Source: Xanthostigma xanthostigma
Taxonomy: Eukaryota; Arthropoda; Insecta; Raphidioptera; Raphidiidae
Assembly (NCBI GenBank): GCA_963575645.1
Contig: OY754468.1
Location: forward strand, 17,260,465 to 17,324,464
Direction of reading: 5' to 3'
DNA length: 64,000 bases
Shown here: positions 1-10,600 of the stretch, piece by piece
Layout of the letters: every line of letters begins with the position of its first letter
Numbering within the stretch: the stretch's first letter is position 1
The notes under the pieces: generated by a model
What the model was told of the DNA's origin: nothing
The model's input: the letters and a program-made list of their open reading frames with translations, nothing else
Databases searched by the model: none
Position numbers and translations under genes: made by a program

Positions 1-1144
1 GTTTAGGATTAAAATTCATGGATTCACTATTAATGGATGGTAGTGGTCCTCTATGTCTGCTGCTACAAATTTTGTGCCGGGGGTCAGGGCCGACAAAAAC
101 TATCTTGTTATCAGCGATAACCGCGGAGGCTGATGGAGAAGAATTCGCTCCATCACAACAACTCTTGAAAAACCCGGAAATTCCCTCTAAATAGTGCACC
201 TGACCAACCCCGGACCGTTGGCTCTCACTAATGGAAGAACATGACGAGGCCAAACTACCGATAGGATTACCAGTATCTGCTAGAGACTCATTAGTCTGCA
301 CTACTGACTTTTGATAGATGGGTTGATTTGATGTGATATGATTTTGGAAAAATGGCTGATGTTGACAAATCGAATCCAAACAATGTGAACCACAATGCTG
401 TATGCCATCAACATCAAACTTGTTCGACTCATGCTCAGAATTAACAGTCGCGCCCTCCAAACAGTTACATGCTTTGCAAGCGCTTTCGCTTAAATTTTTA
501 TCTTTTATGTTGTCGGTACTATGCATACAATAGCTCATTCTAGATGAATTCTCACTAATGTTTGGATTAAATTCGCTTGGAGATTTATTTATATCCAACG
601 CTATTTCAGAGATGATCTGCCCATTCCTATCATGACACTTTAAATTACAACTTGGGAAATCTATTATAACATTATTTTGCATTATCCAGTCCATCCCCAA
701 TATCATTTCACAATTTAGATTTGGTACCACAAATACAAACGAACTAAACTCGTGAGTACCATATTCGAAAATTATACGCACACAATGCTTGATAGGTTTA
801 CTTTTTGCCTGAGTAGCGCCAATAATTCGTGTATTGGATGCAGGTAATATTAAAAACTTGCGCTTATTGGCGATAGTTTCCCAGAAACATAAGGACACAC
901 AAGAAATTTCGGAACCGGTATCGACTAAAATCTTGTGATGTTCCCCTTCAATGATAGCGTTAATTAAAGGTAATGGATATCTTTTTCGTCGTGCCGGATC
1001 GGCTAAAGGGAGTTCTTCTGCGACACAAATTAAATCTTTATCCGGAAATGCCGAATACGATACAAATTCTGTGCTCTTATTCTCGGATAGTTGCCCCAGC
1101 GAACACATTTGAGACACCGGACTTAGTTTTCCGAATCGTCTAAT
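1..1144 (-). CDS. pol: Ty3/Gypsy-type Pol, N-terminal part with protease (partial, runs off left edge)
   Basis: Translating the minus strand by hand, a frame opens at about 1144, just inside the end of gag, and stays open to base 1. It lies in the -1 frame relative to gag, so it would be made as a Gag-Pol fusion by -1 frameshifting in the ~20-bp overlap; GGAAAAC at 1126-1132 is the only candidate slip site and is weak. It holds an aspartic protease: active site LVDTGSEIS with the DTG codons at 914-922, and the typical flap-end motif ILGMDW near 686-703. After the protease comes an unusual ~210-residue stretch rich in Cys, Ser and Asn with no reverse transcriptase motif before the window ends. 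RT, RNase H and integrase should lie to the left, outside the window. No stop codon is seen in the 1.1 kb, so the part present is not obviously broken. Family assignment rests on the protease, gag and primer site together. Confidence 0.85.
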   Translation of the reverse strand, partial: MRRFGKLSPVSQMCSLGQLSENKSTEFVSYSAFPDKDLICVAEELPLADPARRKRYPLPLINAIIEGEHHKILVDTGSEISCVSLCFWETIANKRKFLILPASNTRIIGATQAKSKPIKHCVRIIFEYGTHEFSSFVFVVPNLNCEMILGMDWIMQNNVIIDFPSCNLKCHDRNGQIISEIALDINKSPSEFNPNISENSSRMSYCMHSTDNIKDKNLSESACKACNCLEGATVNSEHESNKFDVDGIQHCGSHCLDSICQHQPFFQNHITSNQPIYQKSVVQTNESLADTGNPIGSLASSCSSISESQRSGVGQVHYLEGISGFFKSCCDGANSSPSASAVIADNKIVFVGPDPRHKICSSRHRGPLPSINSESMNFNPK

Positions 1145-2262
1145 TCAATATGTAATTTCGGATCTTCTGACTCTACAAGATTGACTTTCGGATCACGGTT
1201 TGATGCATTACCGAATTTATTAAATTTACGAGAAGGATATGATTGTGATTCGTTTGTATTCGCAGTTCCACCCGGTGCACGTTCATTCTGAAACGAACTG
1301 AAGCCCCTTCGATTCTCGATTCTTTCAAAAAAATTGATGATTTGCAAAAATTCCTGGGCATTACGTGTTCGAGCTGATACTAAATCCCGCGCGATATTGA
1401 TAGGAAAGTGATAAATTATCTGACGTGAAAATTCTTCCCAAGACATTCTAGGAGTCAAATTTTGAGATTTTTGAAAAAGTTTTAAGAAATATGACGACAT
1501 AGACAATCCCGCAGTTGCCCTATAACGACCTGACGCAATTTCCATTTTTATTTCACCTTGGACATCCGGTCCCCAAAATTGTTGCAGAAAAGCATGCTTC
1601 AGCTGTTCATAACTCCGACATGAGGGTACCACTAAAAGCCACAACTGCGCATCACCGGTTAAACGACTTTCAAATATATTGAGTTTACTGTGATCTGGCA
1701 AATTTCGCTGTACAAAACACATTTCTAACGTTTTTAAGAAATCTAATGGATTTTCTTCCGTTTTTCCACTAAACTGAGGGTATGGTGTCAAATCTACCGG
1801 CGCGTAATAAGACATAGGTGGATACTGATTCATAGCTGGTTCCATTCTAGATGGTTGTACGTGTGATGCCGCTGAAAAAGGCACATTCATCGTATTCATC
1901 ATGCTTTGATACTCGAGTGAACCCGCTATATCCTGTGGCCCATAATTTACCGCGGTAACAGGGTTTGCACCTTGATTAACATAAGGATCCGGTAAAACAT
2001 TGACATCTCTGTTTTGAGGGGGTTGTGAATTATAACTTAAAGGTGCCTGTAATGGCCAAGACGTATTTAAATTTGATTCCCTAAAATTGTTATTTCTTGT
2101 ACGCCTGTTCGGTTGATGAGAATTATTCTGCGACCGAACTACCCTTCCCGACCTAGTCCAAGTATCTACTGGTGCGTCCATAGACGAAGGTAAACTTGGG
2201 GGCCTATCATCCCTATTTTGTATCTGATCCTTTTGCGAACTAGGTGAGTGATTGACAGGCAT
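1123..2262 (-). CDS. gag: Retrotransposon Gag (Ty3/Gypsy type, no zinc knuckle)
   Basis: A 379-residue protein. The first ~155 residues are low-complexity, rich in Asn, Gln, Pro and Ser. Residues ~160-330 form a retrotransposon_gag-type capsid domain, starting YPQFSGKTEENPLDFL and continuing through LTGDAQLWLL and FLQQFWGPDVQ. Gag packages the element RNA into cytoplasmic particles. The C-terminus is basic then acidic and lacks the CX2CX4HX4C zinc knuckle found in the other Gypsy element of this window; some Gypsy lineages naturally lack it, so this need not be a defect. The start is the first ATG in the frame, 117 nt downstream of the primer binding site. The 3' end overlaps pol by about 20 nt in the -1 frame. 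The frame is intact. Confidence 0.85.
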   Translation of the reverse strand: MPVNHSPSSQKDQIQNRDDRPPSLPSSMDAPVDTWTRSGRVVRSQNNSHQPNRRTRNNNFRESNLNTSWPLQAPLSYNSQPPQNRDVNVLPDPYVNQGANPVTAVNYGPQDIAGSLEYQSMMNTMNVPFSAASHVQPSRMEPAMNQYPPMSYYAPVDLTPYPQFSGKTEENPLDFLKTLEMCFVQRNLPDHSKLNIFESRLTGDAQLWLLVVPSCRSYEQLKHAFLQQFWGPDVQGEIKMEIASGRYRATAGLSMSSYFLKLFQKSQNLTPRMSWEEFSRQIIYHFPINIARDLVSARTRNAQEFLQIINFFERIENRRGFSSFQNERAPGGTANTNESQSYPSRKFNKFGNASNRDPKVNLVESEDPKLHIELDDSEN

Positions 2263-2378
2263 ATTATCAAGTAAATCAAATTACAAAATATATAAATTAC
2301 GATTAGCAGCAATGCGACTATACATAAAATTGAACAAAAAATAATTTATATAAAATATTCCCAACGATCCAGTCTTTT

Positions 2379-2389
2379 TTCGGGCGCCA
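2379..2389 (-). other. Primer binding site, tRNA-Lys type
   Basis: On the minus strand the sequence reads TGGCGCCCGAA. This matches the 3' end of the lysine tRNA that primes many retroelements (established for lentiviruses) over 11 nt. It lies two bases inside the proposed LTR edge at 2392 and upstream of gag, the correct place and orientation for minus-strand DNA priming. The match to tRNA-Lys ends after 11 nt, so the exact isoacceptor is inferred. Confidence 0.75.
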
Positions 2390-2391
2390 AA

Positions 2392-2680
2392 TGAGACGAT
2401 TAGCTTTGGACTGTTTCGGATAAGCTCACGTAATCGTCTCGTAATATAATTTAAACTATTGGTGTTAAGTATTGGGACAATTAAATAAACAAATTTTAAT
2501 TATATTAATAAACAATTTAAAATATTTGTATGGAATTTTTCTTACAAAATTGTAGTGAACAAGATTTTTTTTGAATGCACACACAGATAATTTCTGATAT
2601 TTTAATGTGATTGAAATTGTTAACGCAAAAAATAATCAATCAAACGACACATGCAAAAAAAGAAATTTGGATCGGTCTCA
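2392..2680 (-). repeat. Candidate 5' LTR of the minus-strand Gypsy element
   Basis: Next to the primer site the minus strand ends ...AATCGTCTCA, and 289 bp upstream it begins TGAGACCGAT, giving TG...CA ends and near-matching inverted termini (TGAGACGAT against TGAGACCGAT). This is a plausible LTR length. The partner 3' LTR is outside the window, so the outer boundary cannot be confirmed and could lie further right. AT-rich segments that could hold TATA and polyadenylation signals are present. The inner end carries a 10-bp inverted pair (2393-2402 and 2431-2440). Confidence 0.45.
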
Positions 2681-3330
2681 CCAAGTACTCCAGATTCTTA
2701 CTGATGTGGTTTAAAGGAATTATTTACGCACTTTTACACAACTTATTTTTAAAACATTCACATTCAACTTTCTAAACACTACTGCCTTTCAGACAAAAAA
2801 CATTTTTTTTTCTTTATATCACGGCGCCGTTCAACATGCAGAAACCAAAAACGACACGCGCCGTGACCAAACAAATAAACAAGTACAGTATATACCCTAT
2901 TCTAATTATTATCTCTAAACTATGCACAATATAATCTAAAAGTTTTGAATCGTTACAGTAATTTGTGCATGATAATAATATTATGGTACCAATATAGAAG
3001 GTTTACGTCGGCTGCGTGAGCTGCGATACATACTTTTTTATAGTCATGGAAATTACACATTTTTAAGGGATTGGAGGAGAAAAACAATAGATTTTTTAAT
3101 TAAACTTGTACGTGAAACCCAACCTGCTTACCAAATTTAAACTTTCTAGGACTATGGGAAGTACTCTAAATCACGAAGGTGAGTTTGAGACCTGAAGTGT
3201 TTTTGAGACTAAAGTTATACTAGGGTTCAAAAATACACCGAATCACTTCGACGTATAGGCAGTGCTCGACTTGGCGTATCAACTGCCGTGCAACCAGATA
3301 GTAGATTACGTATCTAGTGCATGATTTGTA
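2681..3330. other. No gene recognised; old repeat fragments
   Basis: AT-rich flank of the minus-strand retroelement. It contains a short GC-rich patch at 2821-2870 and, at about 3110-3240, a decayed stretch (CTTTCTAGGACTATGGGAAG) that resembles part of a dispersed insect repeat. No reading frame with recognisable content. Confidence 0.4.
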
Positions 3331-3334
3331 ATAT

Positions 3335-4000
3335 TTTGGCCAACGCCAGCGAGTTTTATTAGTCATATGAGTCATAATATCATCACGCACGAAAAATGTT
3401 TTGCATTTTTTGCACTTACTCCTATAAAGTAGCTGATTTTTTAATTTTCAAAATTTATAACAATTCTGTTTTGAACAAGATCACTTCTGATTGTATGTTC
3501 CGTTGTATTCGCATGATGTTGCACACGTCATGCCTATGATTTACTATGAAAATGGTAGCAAGACTACGTTTCTTTTAAATGACGTAACTTTATGGCACTA
3601 GTGCGAAGGAGGCATTTCACGACCACTATACAGCTATGAAAGCAATTATTTCATAGGGGAGTGTGCAAAATAGTATTTTATGTATCAAAAGCGTGAACCA
3701 TTATTTATTGACGCAATGTGACGTGGTATGGTAAAAAGAACGCCCAGCGAGTTTTACAAGTACACGAGCACGAGATATATATAGAATTTTTCCTATAAAA
3801 TAGCTGATTTTCACTTCATAATGAATACATATTTATATATATGACAGTTCGGTCATATTGAAAATTTACTCATAGAGATATAGGTATTAGGTTGGTAAAA
3901 TCGCAAAACTTTTATTTTACTTTACGTACTAGTGCGAAACGGGTCATTATACCTACAACCGCTCTGCAGCTATGAAAAGCAGCTATTATAAGGGTTCGTT
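3335..4000. repeat. Diverged tandem duplication
   Basis: Two related segments follow one another. Shared markers in the same order are ACGCCAGCGAG (about 3343) and CGCCCAGCGAG (about 3741); CCTATAAAGTAGCTGATTTT (about 3421) and a near copy (about 3792); CACTAGTGCGAA (about 3597) and TACTAGTGCGAA (about 3928); and an AGCTATGAAA block (about 3632 and 3970). Spacing between markers varies from ~330 to ~400 bp, so indels have accumulated. Confidence 0.6.
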
Positions 4001-4617
4001 GAAAAAGTATATTGTAGGTGGTGAACAACGAACTTAAAAGTGAATACGCTACCCTGGGAATAAATTGCAAGAAGTAATTTCAAACACGGTAAATCGCAAA
4101 CAGAGCCTGTACATGTAAACCTACCGCGTAGATAGCCAACAATCTACACGAAACAAAACTGCGGGTGGCAACGGATACTATCATTTTTTTTCTTTTTAAT
4201 AAATGACGTATAATTATTTGTGCAAAGTACGCATGCATTTATTTTTTAGTGGAGTTTTATTGTGTGAAAAGCATTATTGCAAAAAGTGCAAGGAATCGAT
4301 TAAGGAAATACAAAAATATAGAAATTTTAAGTTTTTAATATACCTACCTATACAGTTACTGTGCCTCTCTATAACAACTTTTGAATGAATGGAATTAAAC
4401 CCGACAAAAAATCTTATCACAAACTTATTTTTTATTATCGAGATTAGGGAATTTCTGTTTTTGTTTTTTTCTTTTTGCGGTAACAGCTCACTAGGTTATG
4501 ATTGGCTACTGTCTTAAACTGTTAAAAGGCATCCATTAAGAAAAGTTCATAGTTCAGGTTGCTTACGGACTCTTCAAAAAAAATTCCAATAAAGAATCAT
4601 ACTTTCTGTTGTTTTTT
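4001..4617. other. AT-rich, nothing recognised
   Basis: A 61-residue open frame at 4203-4388 has no recognisable motif and is probably chance. No RNA gene or terminal repeat seen. Confidence 0.4.
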
Positions 4618-4690
4618 TCCGTTTTTAGAGTACCGTGCCTCAAAAGGAAAAAAAGGAACCCTTATAGGATCACTCCGTTGTCTGTCTGTC
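4618..4690 (+). repeat. Dispersed repeat fragment (GTACCGTGCCTC type)
   Basis: Contains AGAGTACCGTGCCTCAAAAG, an AACCCTTATAGGATCACTC phrase and a short CTGTCTGTC run. I recognise this combination as a common dispersed repeat of lepidopteran genomes; it is one reason for the organism inference. Truncated on both sides. Confidence 0.5.
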
Positions 4691-5107
<417 letters not shown>

Positions 5108-5735
5108 GGTCTAGACCCTTTTTCTTAAACTAAACCCAGACGCTACACTTAGCACAACAGAATCGTGCTTTGTTTTATTGTTACATATAATTTTCTTATT
5201 TTGTTAATATATTGCATGAACGTATTTTGCACATACCGCTAAACTAGCGGTATGTACTTTATTATCGCTTTGTGCGTCAGAGCTGACTTTCGTTCATATA
5301 AGAAGTTATATCTAAGTTAATTTCACACGAAATCCATTCAAATTGAAGCTTTTTGAAAAGAGGAGATTCTAATCTATAAAACAGAACCATTTTTAAATCA
5401 ATTCGAGTTCATAAATACTATTAAAATTGTAATTGAAAATCACAAACAGCAGTTGTCGGTTGGTCTGTACGTATGTACGTACGTCACGACTCTACAGATC
5501 GCAATTTTGGTCGGATTGCCTTGGGTTATATTTTATTCACTTTGTTTACTATCAGACCAGAACCCTATTTAAATTCACTAAAATGTGTTCAGTAGTTTAA
5601 TTTTTATAAACAGTTTTATTTTATTATTTTTGACAGCTAATAGTTTAAAAAAACAATATAATAATTGCTGTGTAAATATAGTGTAATCCATAAAACAAGT
5701 GCTACACTTCTATACCGTGATAACACCACTACACG
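5108..5735. other. AT-rich, with one small perfect hairpin
   Basis: No gene recognised. At 5231-5255 an 11-bp perfect stem (ACATACCGCTA) closes on a 3-nt loop. At 5440-5550 there is a decayed repeat-like stretch with ACGTATGTACGTACG. Confidence 0.45.
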
Positions 5736-5740
5736 CAATA

Positions 5741-5855
5741 GGCCGCCGTGGCGTAGTGGTTATGCCGTTGGATCCCCAAGGGCAAGGTCCTGGGTTCGAT
5801 TCCTTACGAAATTATTGAGATTTTTCTTTTTTTTTCTTTTTATTTTGTTTTATTT
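5741..5855 (+). mobile_element. tRNA-derived SINE head
   Basis: Internal RNA polymerase III promoter elements are visible: box A TGGCGTAGTGG at 5749-5759 and box B GGTTCGATTCC at 5793-5803, spaced as in a tRNA. The acceptor stem does not pair, so this is not a working tRNA gene. A T-rich tail follows from about 5820 and would end pol III transcription. No clear body or target duplication. Confidence 0.6.
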
Positions 5856-5952
5856 TATTCCACTTGATATTAATTATATATTATATTATGTATAGTTCTT
5901 AATTTTTTTTATTTTTACAAACTTAAAAAAAAATTTTTTTCAATTGTTAATT

Positions 5953-6465
5953 TGTAACGGGTCTAATTAGACACGTACATTTTAAAATTATTTTATCATA
6001 ATTCATAATTTATTAGACTCAGTACACCCCTGTTTTAGTATCAATTGAGTAACTTTATCATTAATTATACAATCAACTTCAAAGATATTTTTAAACTATT
6101 TTTAAAAATTCTAAATTCAAAAATGCATTCTGGTTTTAGCTTTTAAAGAGTAAAGTTGGCTCGGAGTTTAAATCTACTTATTCATTTACAATTTTTTAAT
6201 TATCATAAAATATCCGTCGTCGACACGCGCTTTAAATCAGTTTTAAAATAAGTCAGTAAGAACTGGGTGAACTGAGGCTAATAAACCTATTTAATTATTA
6301 GATTAAATGTAACGACATAATTCAATCAATTATAAAATAATAAATCATAATTACTGTTAAAAATATATTTAGTATAATACCTAAATACACGAGTTCAGTT
6401 TAAATAAACTTCTATAAAATAATTTAACCTGCACCTTCCTTCCACTGCAAAAGGGTCAGGTTATA
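5953..6465 (+). repeat. 5' LTR, 513 bp
   Basis: Begins TGTAACGGGTC and ends CAGGTTATA, so the termini are imperfect inverted repeats (TGTAAC/GTTATA). It matches 10825-11337 base for base as far as I can read. AATAAA-type signals occur at 6280-6285 and 6403-6408. The promoter and transcript start would lie here but cannot be fixed by eye. Confidence 0.95.
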
Positions 6466-6469
6466 AAAA

Positions 6470-6480
6470 TGGTAGCAGAG
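6470..6480 (+). other. Primer binding site, initiator tRNA-Met type
   Basis: TGGTAGCAGAG begins 4 nt after the 5' LTR and is complementary to the 3' end (CTCTGCTACCA) of animal initiator methionine tRNA over 11 nt. Confidence 0.85.
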
Positions 6481-6487
6481 CTATAGT

Positions 6488-6600
6488 TAAAACTTAAAAT
6501 CTAAATAAATCATTTAAAACAAATTTAAAATACTATTAAAACTTAAAATCTAAATAAATTATTTAAAACAAATTCAAAATACATTAAAACTTAAAATCTA
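6488..6600 (+). repeat. ~49-bp tandem repeat in the retrotransposon leader
   Basis: The phrase ACTTAAAATCTA recurs at 6492, 6541 and 6589, with the intervening AAATAAAT.ATTTAAAACAAAT also repeated, giving two full units and a partial third. It lies between the primer site and gag. Confidence 0.8.
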
Positions 6601-6747
6601 ATAACACAATATAACTTGAAACGTTATACCTATTGCGTAATTAACAAATTATTACACAAGTCTCAATCTGAAATAAACATTTTAATAAAATTCATTACAA
6701 TTTAAATTCTAACAACTAAACTAAAATAGAGTGCTTATATATCCATC

Positions 6748-7689
6748 ATGGCAAGCAGAAATACACGTCGCACGGTTCGTTCTGATTCGCCTCACGGTGA
6801 AGAGAATAATGCAGAACTGTCGGCACCTCAAAATTCATCAATGCATACAAATGAAAATCCAACAACGCAAGAAAGAAATCCTACTTCTCCCAGCACAAGA
6901 GAATTTCTTCGTGCTGGATTACACGTCGCAAGAAGTACTCACGAAACAGTTGTTAACATCAGCCAAGCGCTTCAACAAATTCAAAGCGCATCGATGAGAT
7001 CGCCTGAAAGACATGACCAAGTTATACCTGTTAAAATTAAAATGGACGTTGACAATATCACACGTCTAATACCTACCTGTGATGGATCTTCACCTGAAGC
7101 TTTGGTCAACCTCATGCAAGAAATTCAAAACGTTGTCGATACTAATCTGCTTCCTGAAAATCAATTAATATATTATTTACTAATGAAAACAACTGGCGAA
7201 CTTAGAACCTGGTGGACAGCTGCAATGCAGACACACACATCATGGGCTTCTATAAAATATCAATTATTGAACACTTACCTGTCTCGAATTGACATCACGA
7301 TATTGGTGGATCACCTTGTCCGCAGAAATCAACGCGAGAATGAAACATTTAGTCAGTTCACAAGAGACGTTGTAAAGAAAATCACAGTACTTAACGTTCA
7401 AATGTCGGAACTACAAATAATTGATATGATATGGGCTCACACCAACCGAAATACATTTGAATATATTAAATACCGCGCAATTCCTCAAACTATATGCGAA
7501 CTGGAGCATATTGGCACGGAGATAGACCAAGTTCAACGTCGTGAACGACAGTATCTAACTCCGGAGTCAAGTCAAGAACAATCTAGTTCTTCGTCAAACA
7601 AATCGTGCAACTATTGTAAGCGAACAGGTCACACCATTCAAGAATGCCGGAAAAGACAATCAAGAAATTCTCAGCCAAAAAACGAATAA
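6748..7689 (+). CDS. gag: Gag polyprotein of the complete Gypsy element
   Basis: A 313-residue structural protein that would assemble particles around the element RNA. The N-terminal ~90 residues are polar and disordered-looking. Residues ~95-265 resemble a capsid (retrotransposon gag) domain: LIPTCDGSSPEALVNLMQEI, a TTGELRTWW segment, and ETFSQFTRDVV. A zinc knuckle CX2CX4HX4C lies at residues 287-300 (C287, C290, H295, C300; CNYCKRTGHTIQEC) and would bind RNA. The ATG at 6748 is chosen because it opens the frame and is followed by a basic N-terminus; an ATG at 6731 is in another frame. Pol overlaps the 3' end in the -1 frame and a slippery heptamer lies just before the stop. The frame is intact. 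Confidence 0.93.
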   Translation: MASRNTRRTVRSDSPHGEENNAELSAPQNSSMHTNENPTTQERNPTSPSTREFLRAGLHVARSTHETVVNISQALQQIQSASMRSPERHDQVIPVKIKMDVDNITRLIPTCDGSSPEALVNLMQEIQNVVDTNLLPENQLIYYLLMKTTGELRTWWTAAMQTHTSWASIKYQLLNTYLSRIDITILVDHLVRRNQRENETFSQFTRDVVKKITVLNVQMSELQIIDMIWAHTNRNTFEYIKYRAIPQTICELEHIGTEIDQVQRRERQYLTPESSQEQSSSSSNKSCNYCKRTGHTIQECRKRQSRNSQPKNE

Positions 7690-10600
7690 ATTCCAGTGTC
7701 GACAGAAACTATTCATCGATATCGCTTCCTGTTATAGAAATATTGATATCAAATAACAATTTTCTTGCATTACTCGACACTGGAGCATCATCAAACTACT
7801 GTTCTAAATCTATCGCACAAAAATTAAATCAAAGCGGCATCGGTTCGATTGTCAAAACTTACACAAATGCTACCTTGGCCGATGGAAGACAAGTACATGT
7901 TCGACAGCGATATTCTGCAATAATAAAAATTTTAAACTTTACGTGGAAAATGAATTTTTTGGTCATTAAGGAACTTCCATACGACTTTCTAATTGGCAGC
8001 AACACATTAAAGAAAACTCAAGCTCGTATTGACTTCAGTAATAAAACCCTTTCCTTCCCATTTAACACATCAAGCTCCATTCCATTTGTGTCTCATGAAA
8101 ATATCATCAATAAAAATTACATTCACTGCGCTGTTGAAGAAAAATTCGCTTTTTCTGAAAAACAAGAAACGTCCTTATCACAATTAATCGACAAATACAA
8201 TGAAATATTCTCCAACAAAGCTGGTCGTGTGAAAAACTATACATATCAAATCTACGTTAAAGATAATGTACCTGTCAGACAATCACCTTATCCATTAAAT
8301 CCAATCAAGGCGCAAGAGATGCAAGATCATATCCAAGAATTACTCGAGCAAAAAATTGTCCGACCGAGTCGTTCACCGTACAGCGCACCCGCGTTTTTGA
8401 TTAAGAAAAAGGACGGAGGCAAACGCTTATGCATTGATTATAGAAGAATAAATCAGAAGATAATATTCGACGCATTTCCACCTCCTCATATAGACAGCAT
8501 CCTTCAGTCCCTTCACGGCTCATCTGTTTTTACCATTCTTGATCTGACCTCTGCATTCTATCAACTGAATTTATCACCGTCATCTAAAAGGTACACGGCC
8601 TTCACCACTCCATTGGGCCAATTTGAATTTAACCAAGTACCATTCGGACTCAATGTTTCACCGCAAGCATTAAATCGAATTATTCAAGATACGTTTGCGG
8701 ATGTTCGATTTAAATTCGTCGTACCATACTTTGACGATTTATTGGTACATTCATCTAATATCGAAGAACACTTGAAGCACTTAGAGTTTGTTTTCAACCG
8801 TCTACGAGATGCAGGGTTTACAGTAAACCCTGAAAAAATGAAATTGTGCAGGTCAAGATTAAAATTTCTGGGGCACGTGATATCAGCCGAAGGCATGACG
8901 ATAGATCCAGAACGAGCAAAAGCTATTCAGAATATGCCTATTCCCAAAAATTTGCGACAAGTCCAATCGTTTCTCGGTATGGCAGGTTTCTTCGCAAGAT
9001 ACATTCCAGGATTTTCGACAATAGCGGCACCTCTTCATCACTTAAAGAAGAAAAACGTAAAATTCAAAATTTCCGACACAGAAACTGAGGCAATTAACAA
9101 AATTAAAAAGGCACTATTGTCATCTTCAATTTTAAAATTTCCCAACTTTAATAAAATGTTTACGGTGCAAACCGACGCAAGCTCACACGCTATGGGAGCT
9201 GTTCTACTACAGAAATATGAAGATGGTATGCATCCCATATATTATGCGAGCAAGAAGTTCGACGACGCTCAACTGAACTACACAACCTACGAACGCGAAG
9301 CATGCGCAATAATTTGGGCTCTGGAACGATTCAAACAGTTTCTACAAGGACAACATTTTATTTTGCAAACAGATAATGCAGCTTTAATGTGGCTTCACCG
9401 ACACCCGAAAAATTTAGGAAGAGTGGGCAGATGGCTCCTAAAACTAACAAAATTTGATTATGAAGTTCAACACATCAAAGGCGAATCAAATGTTATTGCT
9501 GACGCGTTATCTAGGTTATATCAAGAAGAAGACAACCAACTACATCCTGAATCGGCGTCAGAACACTTAAATCTACTTCAAGACGTACCTTTATCATTCG
9601 TCTCCATCCAGCAACATCAGAGAACCGATCCAGATTGCGAACTCATCAGAACCAGGATTAACTCCGGTGAAGATGTCGATAACTTCGTGATCAAAGACGA
9701 TCTTCTGGTGGAGCAAGTTGGTAGACGGAAGCTAAAACGAATCATGATTCCTCATAATTTGCAGCAAATGGTCATCTATTATTTTCACAACAGTTTAACA
9801 GGAGCGCATCAAGGGATAACGAAAACATACCGTCACATCAGCAAACGTTTCTGGTGGCGAAACTTATATCAAGACGTCCGAGACTACATCCGCAGCTGTG
9901 ATCTGTGCCAACAATGCAAAGCTCCGAACCGCTATCAAAGAGCTCCACTAGCATCGACACCTCCGACTTCAGTTTGGTCCAAAGTCTATATAGACCACAT
10001 CGGTCCGCTAATCAATAGTTCTAAGAACAACAGATACTGTTTAGTTGTCATCGACGCCTTCTCCAAATGGTTAGACATCATTCCTGTCAGGAGGGCTACA
10101 GCAGCAGTTACTGTCAACAAACTTACCAATCTCTGGTCGCAATTTGGTCCACCAAATACTATAGTTTCCGATAATGCTCGTTGTTTTTCTAGCACTAGCT
10201 TCGCCAACATGTGTCTACAATGGGGTATTAAACACGTGACGACAACACCCTATCGGCCAGAAGGAAACATGGCAGAACGTCCTAACAGGGACATCAAGGC
10301 AGCACTTACCATTATACTTAAGCAGTACGAGGCAGCACACAAAGACTGGGATAGCTACACATCGTATGTAAAGTTTTCACACAATGCAGGCTATCACGAG
10401 AGCACTAAAACGTCACCAGCAGCGATATTCCTGGGAAGGGAACTTCCACAACCACTGGATAGACAGTGGAAACTCGACATTGCACTCGATGCCACCGAAA
10501 AACCCACCAATGCTGAAGTCGAACAAGCAATCCGTCAGAGTCGAAATAAATACGCCAAGTACTACAACCTTCGTCGTCCTCCGCATCACAATTTCACGGT

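Noticed and set aside
5741-5815. Functional tRNA gene
   Set aside because: Boxes A and B are present but the acceptor stem does not pair; better explained as a SINE head.
6731-6997. 88-residue frame overlapping the start of gag
   Set aside because: Out of frame with gag, whose own ATG at 6748 opens a longer frame with a zinc knuckle.
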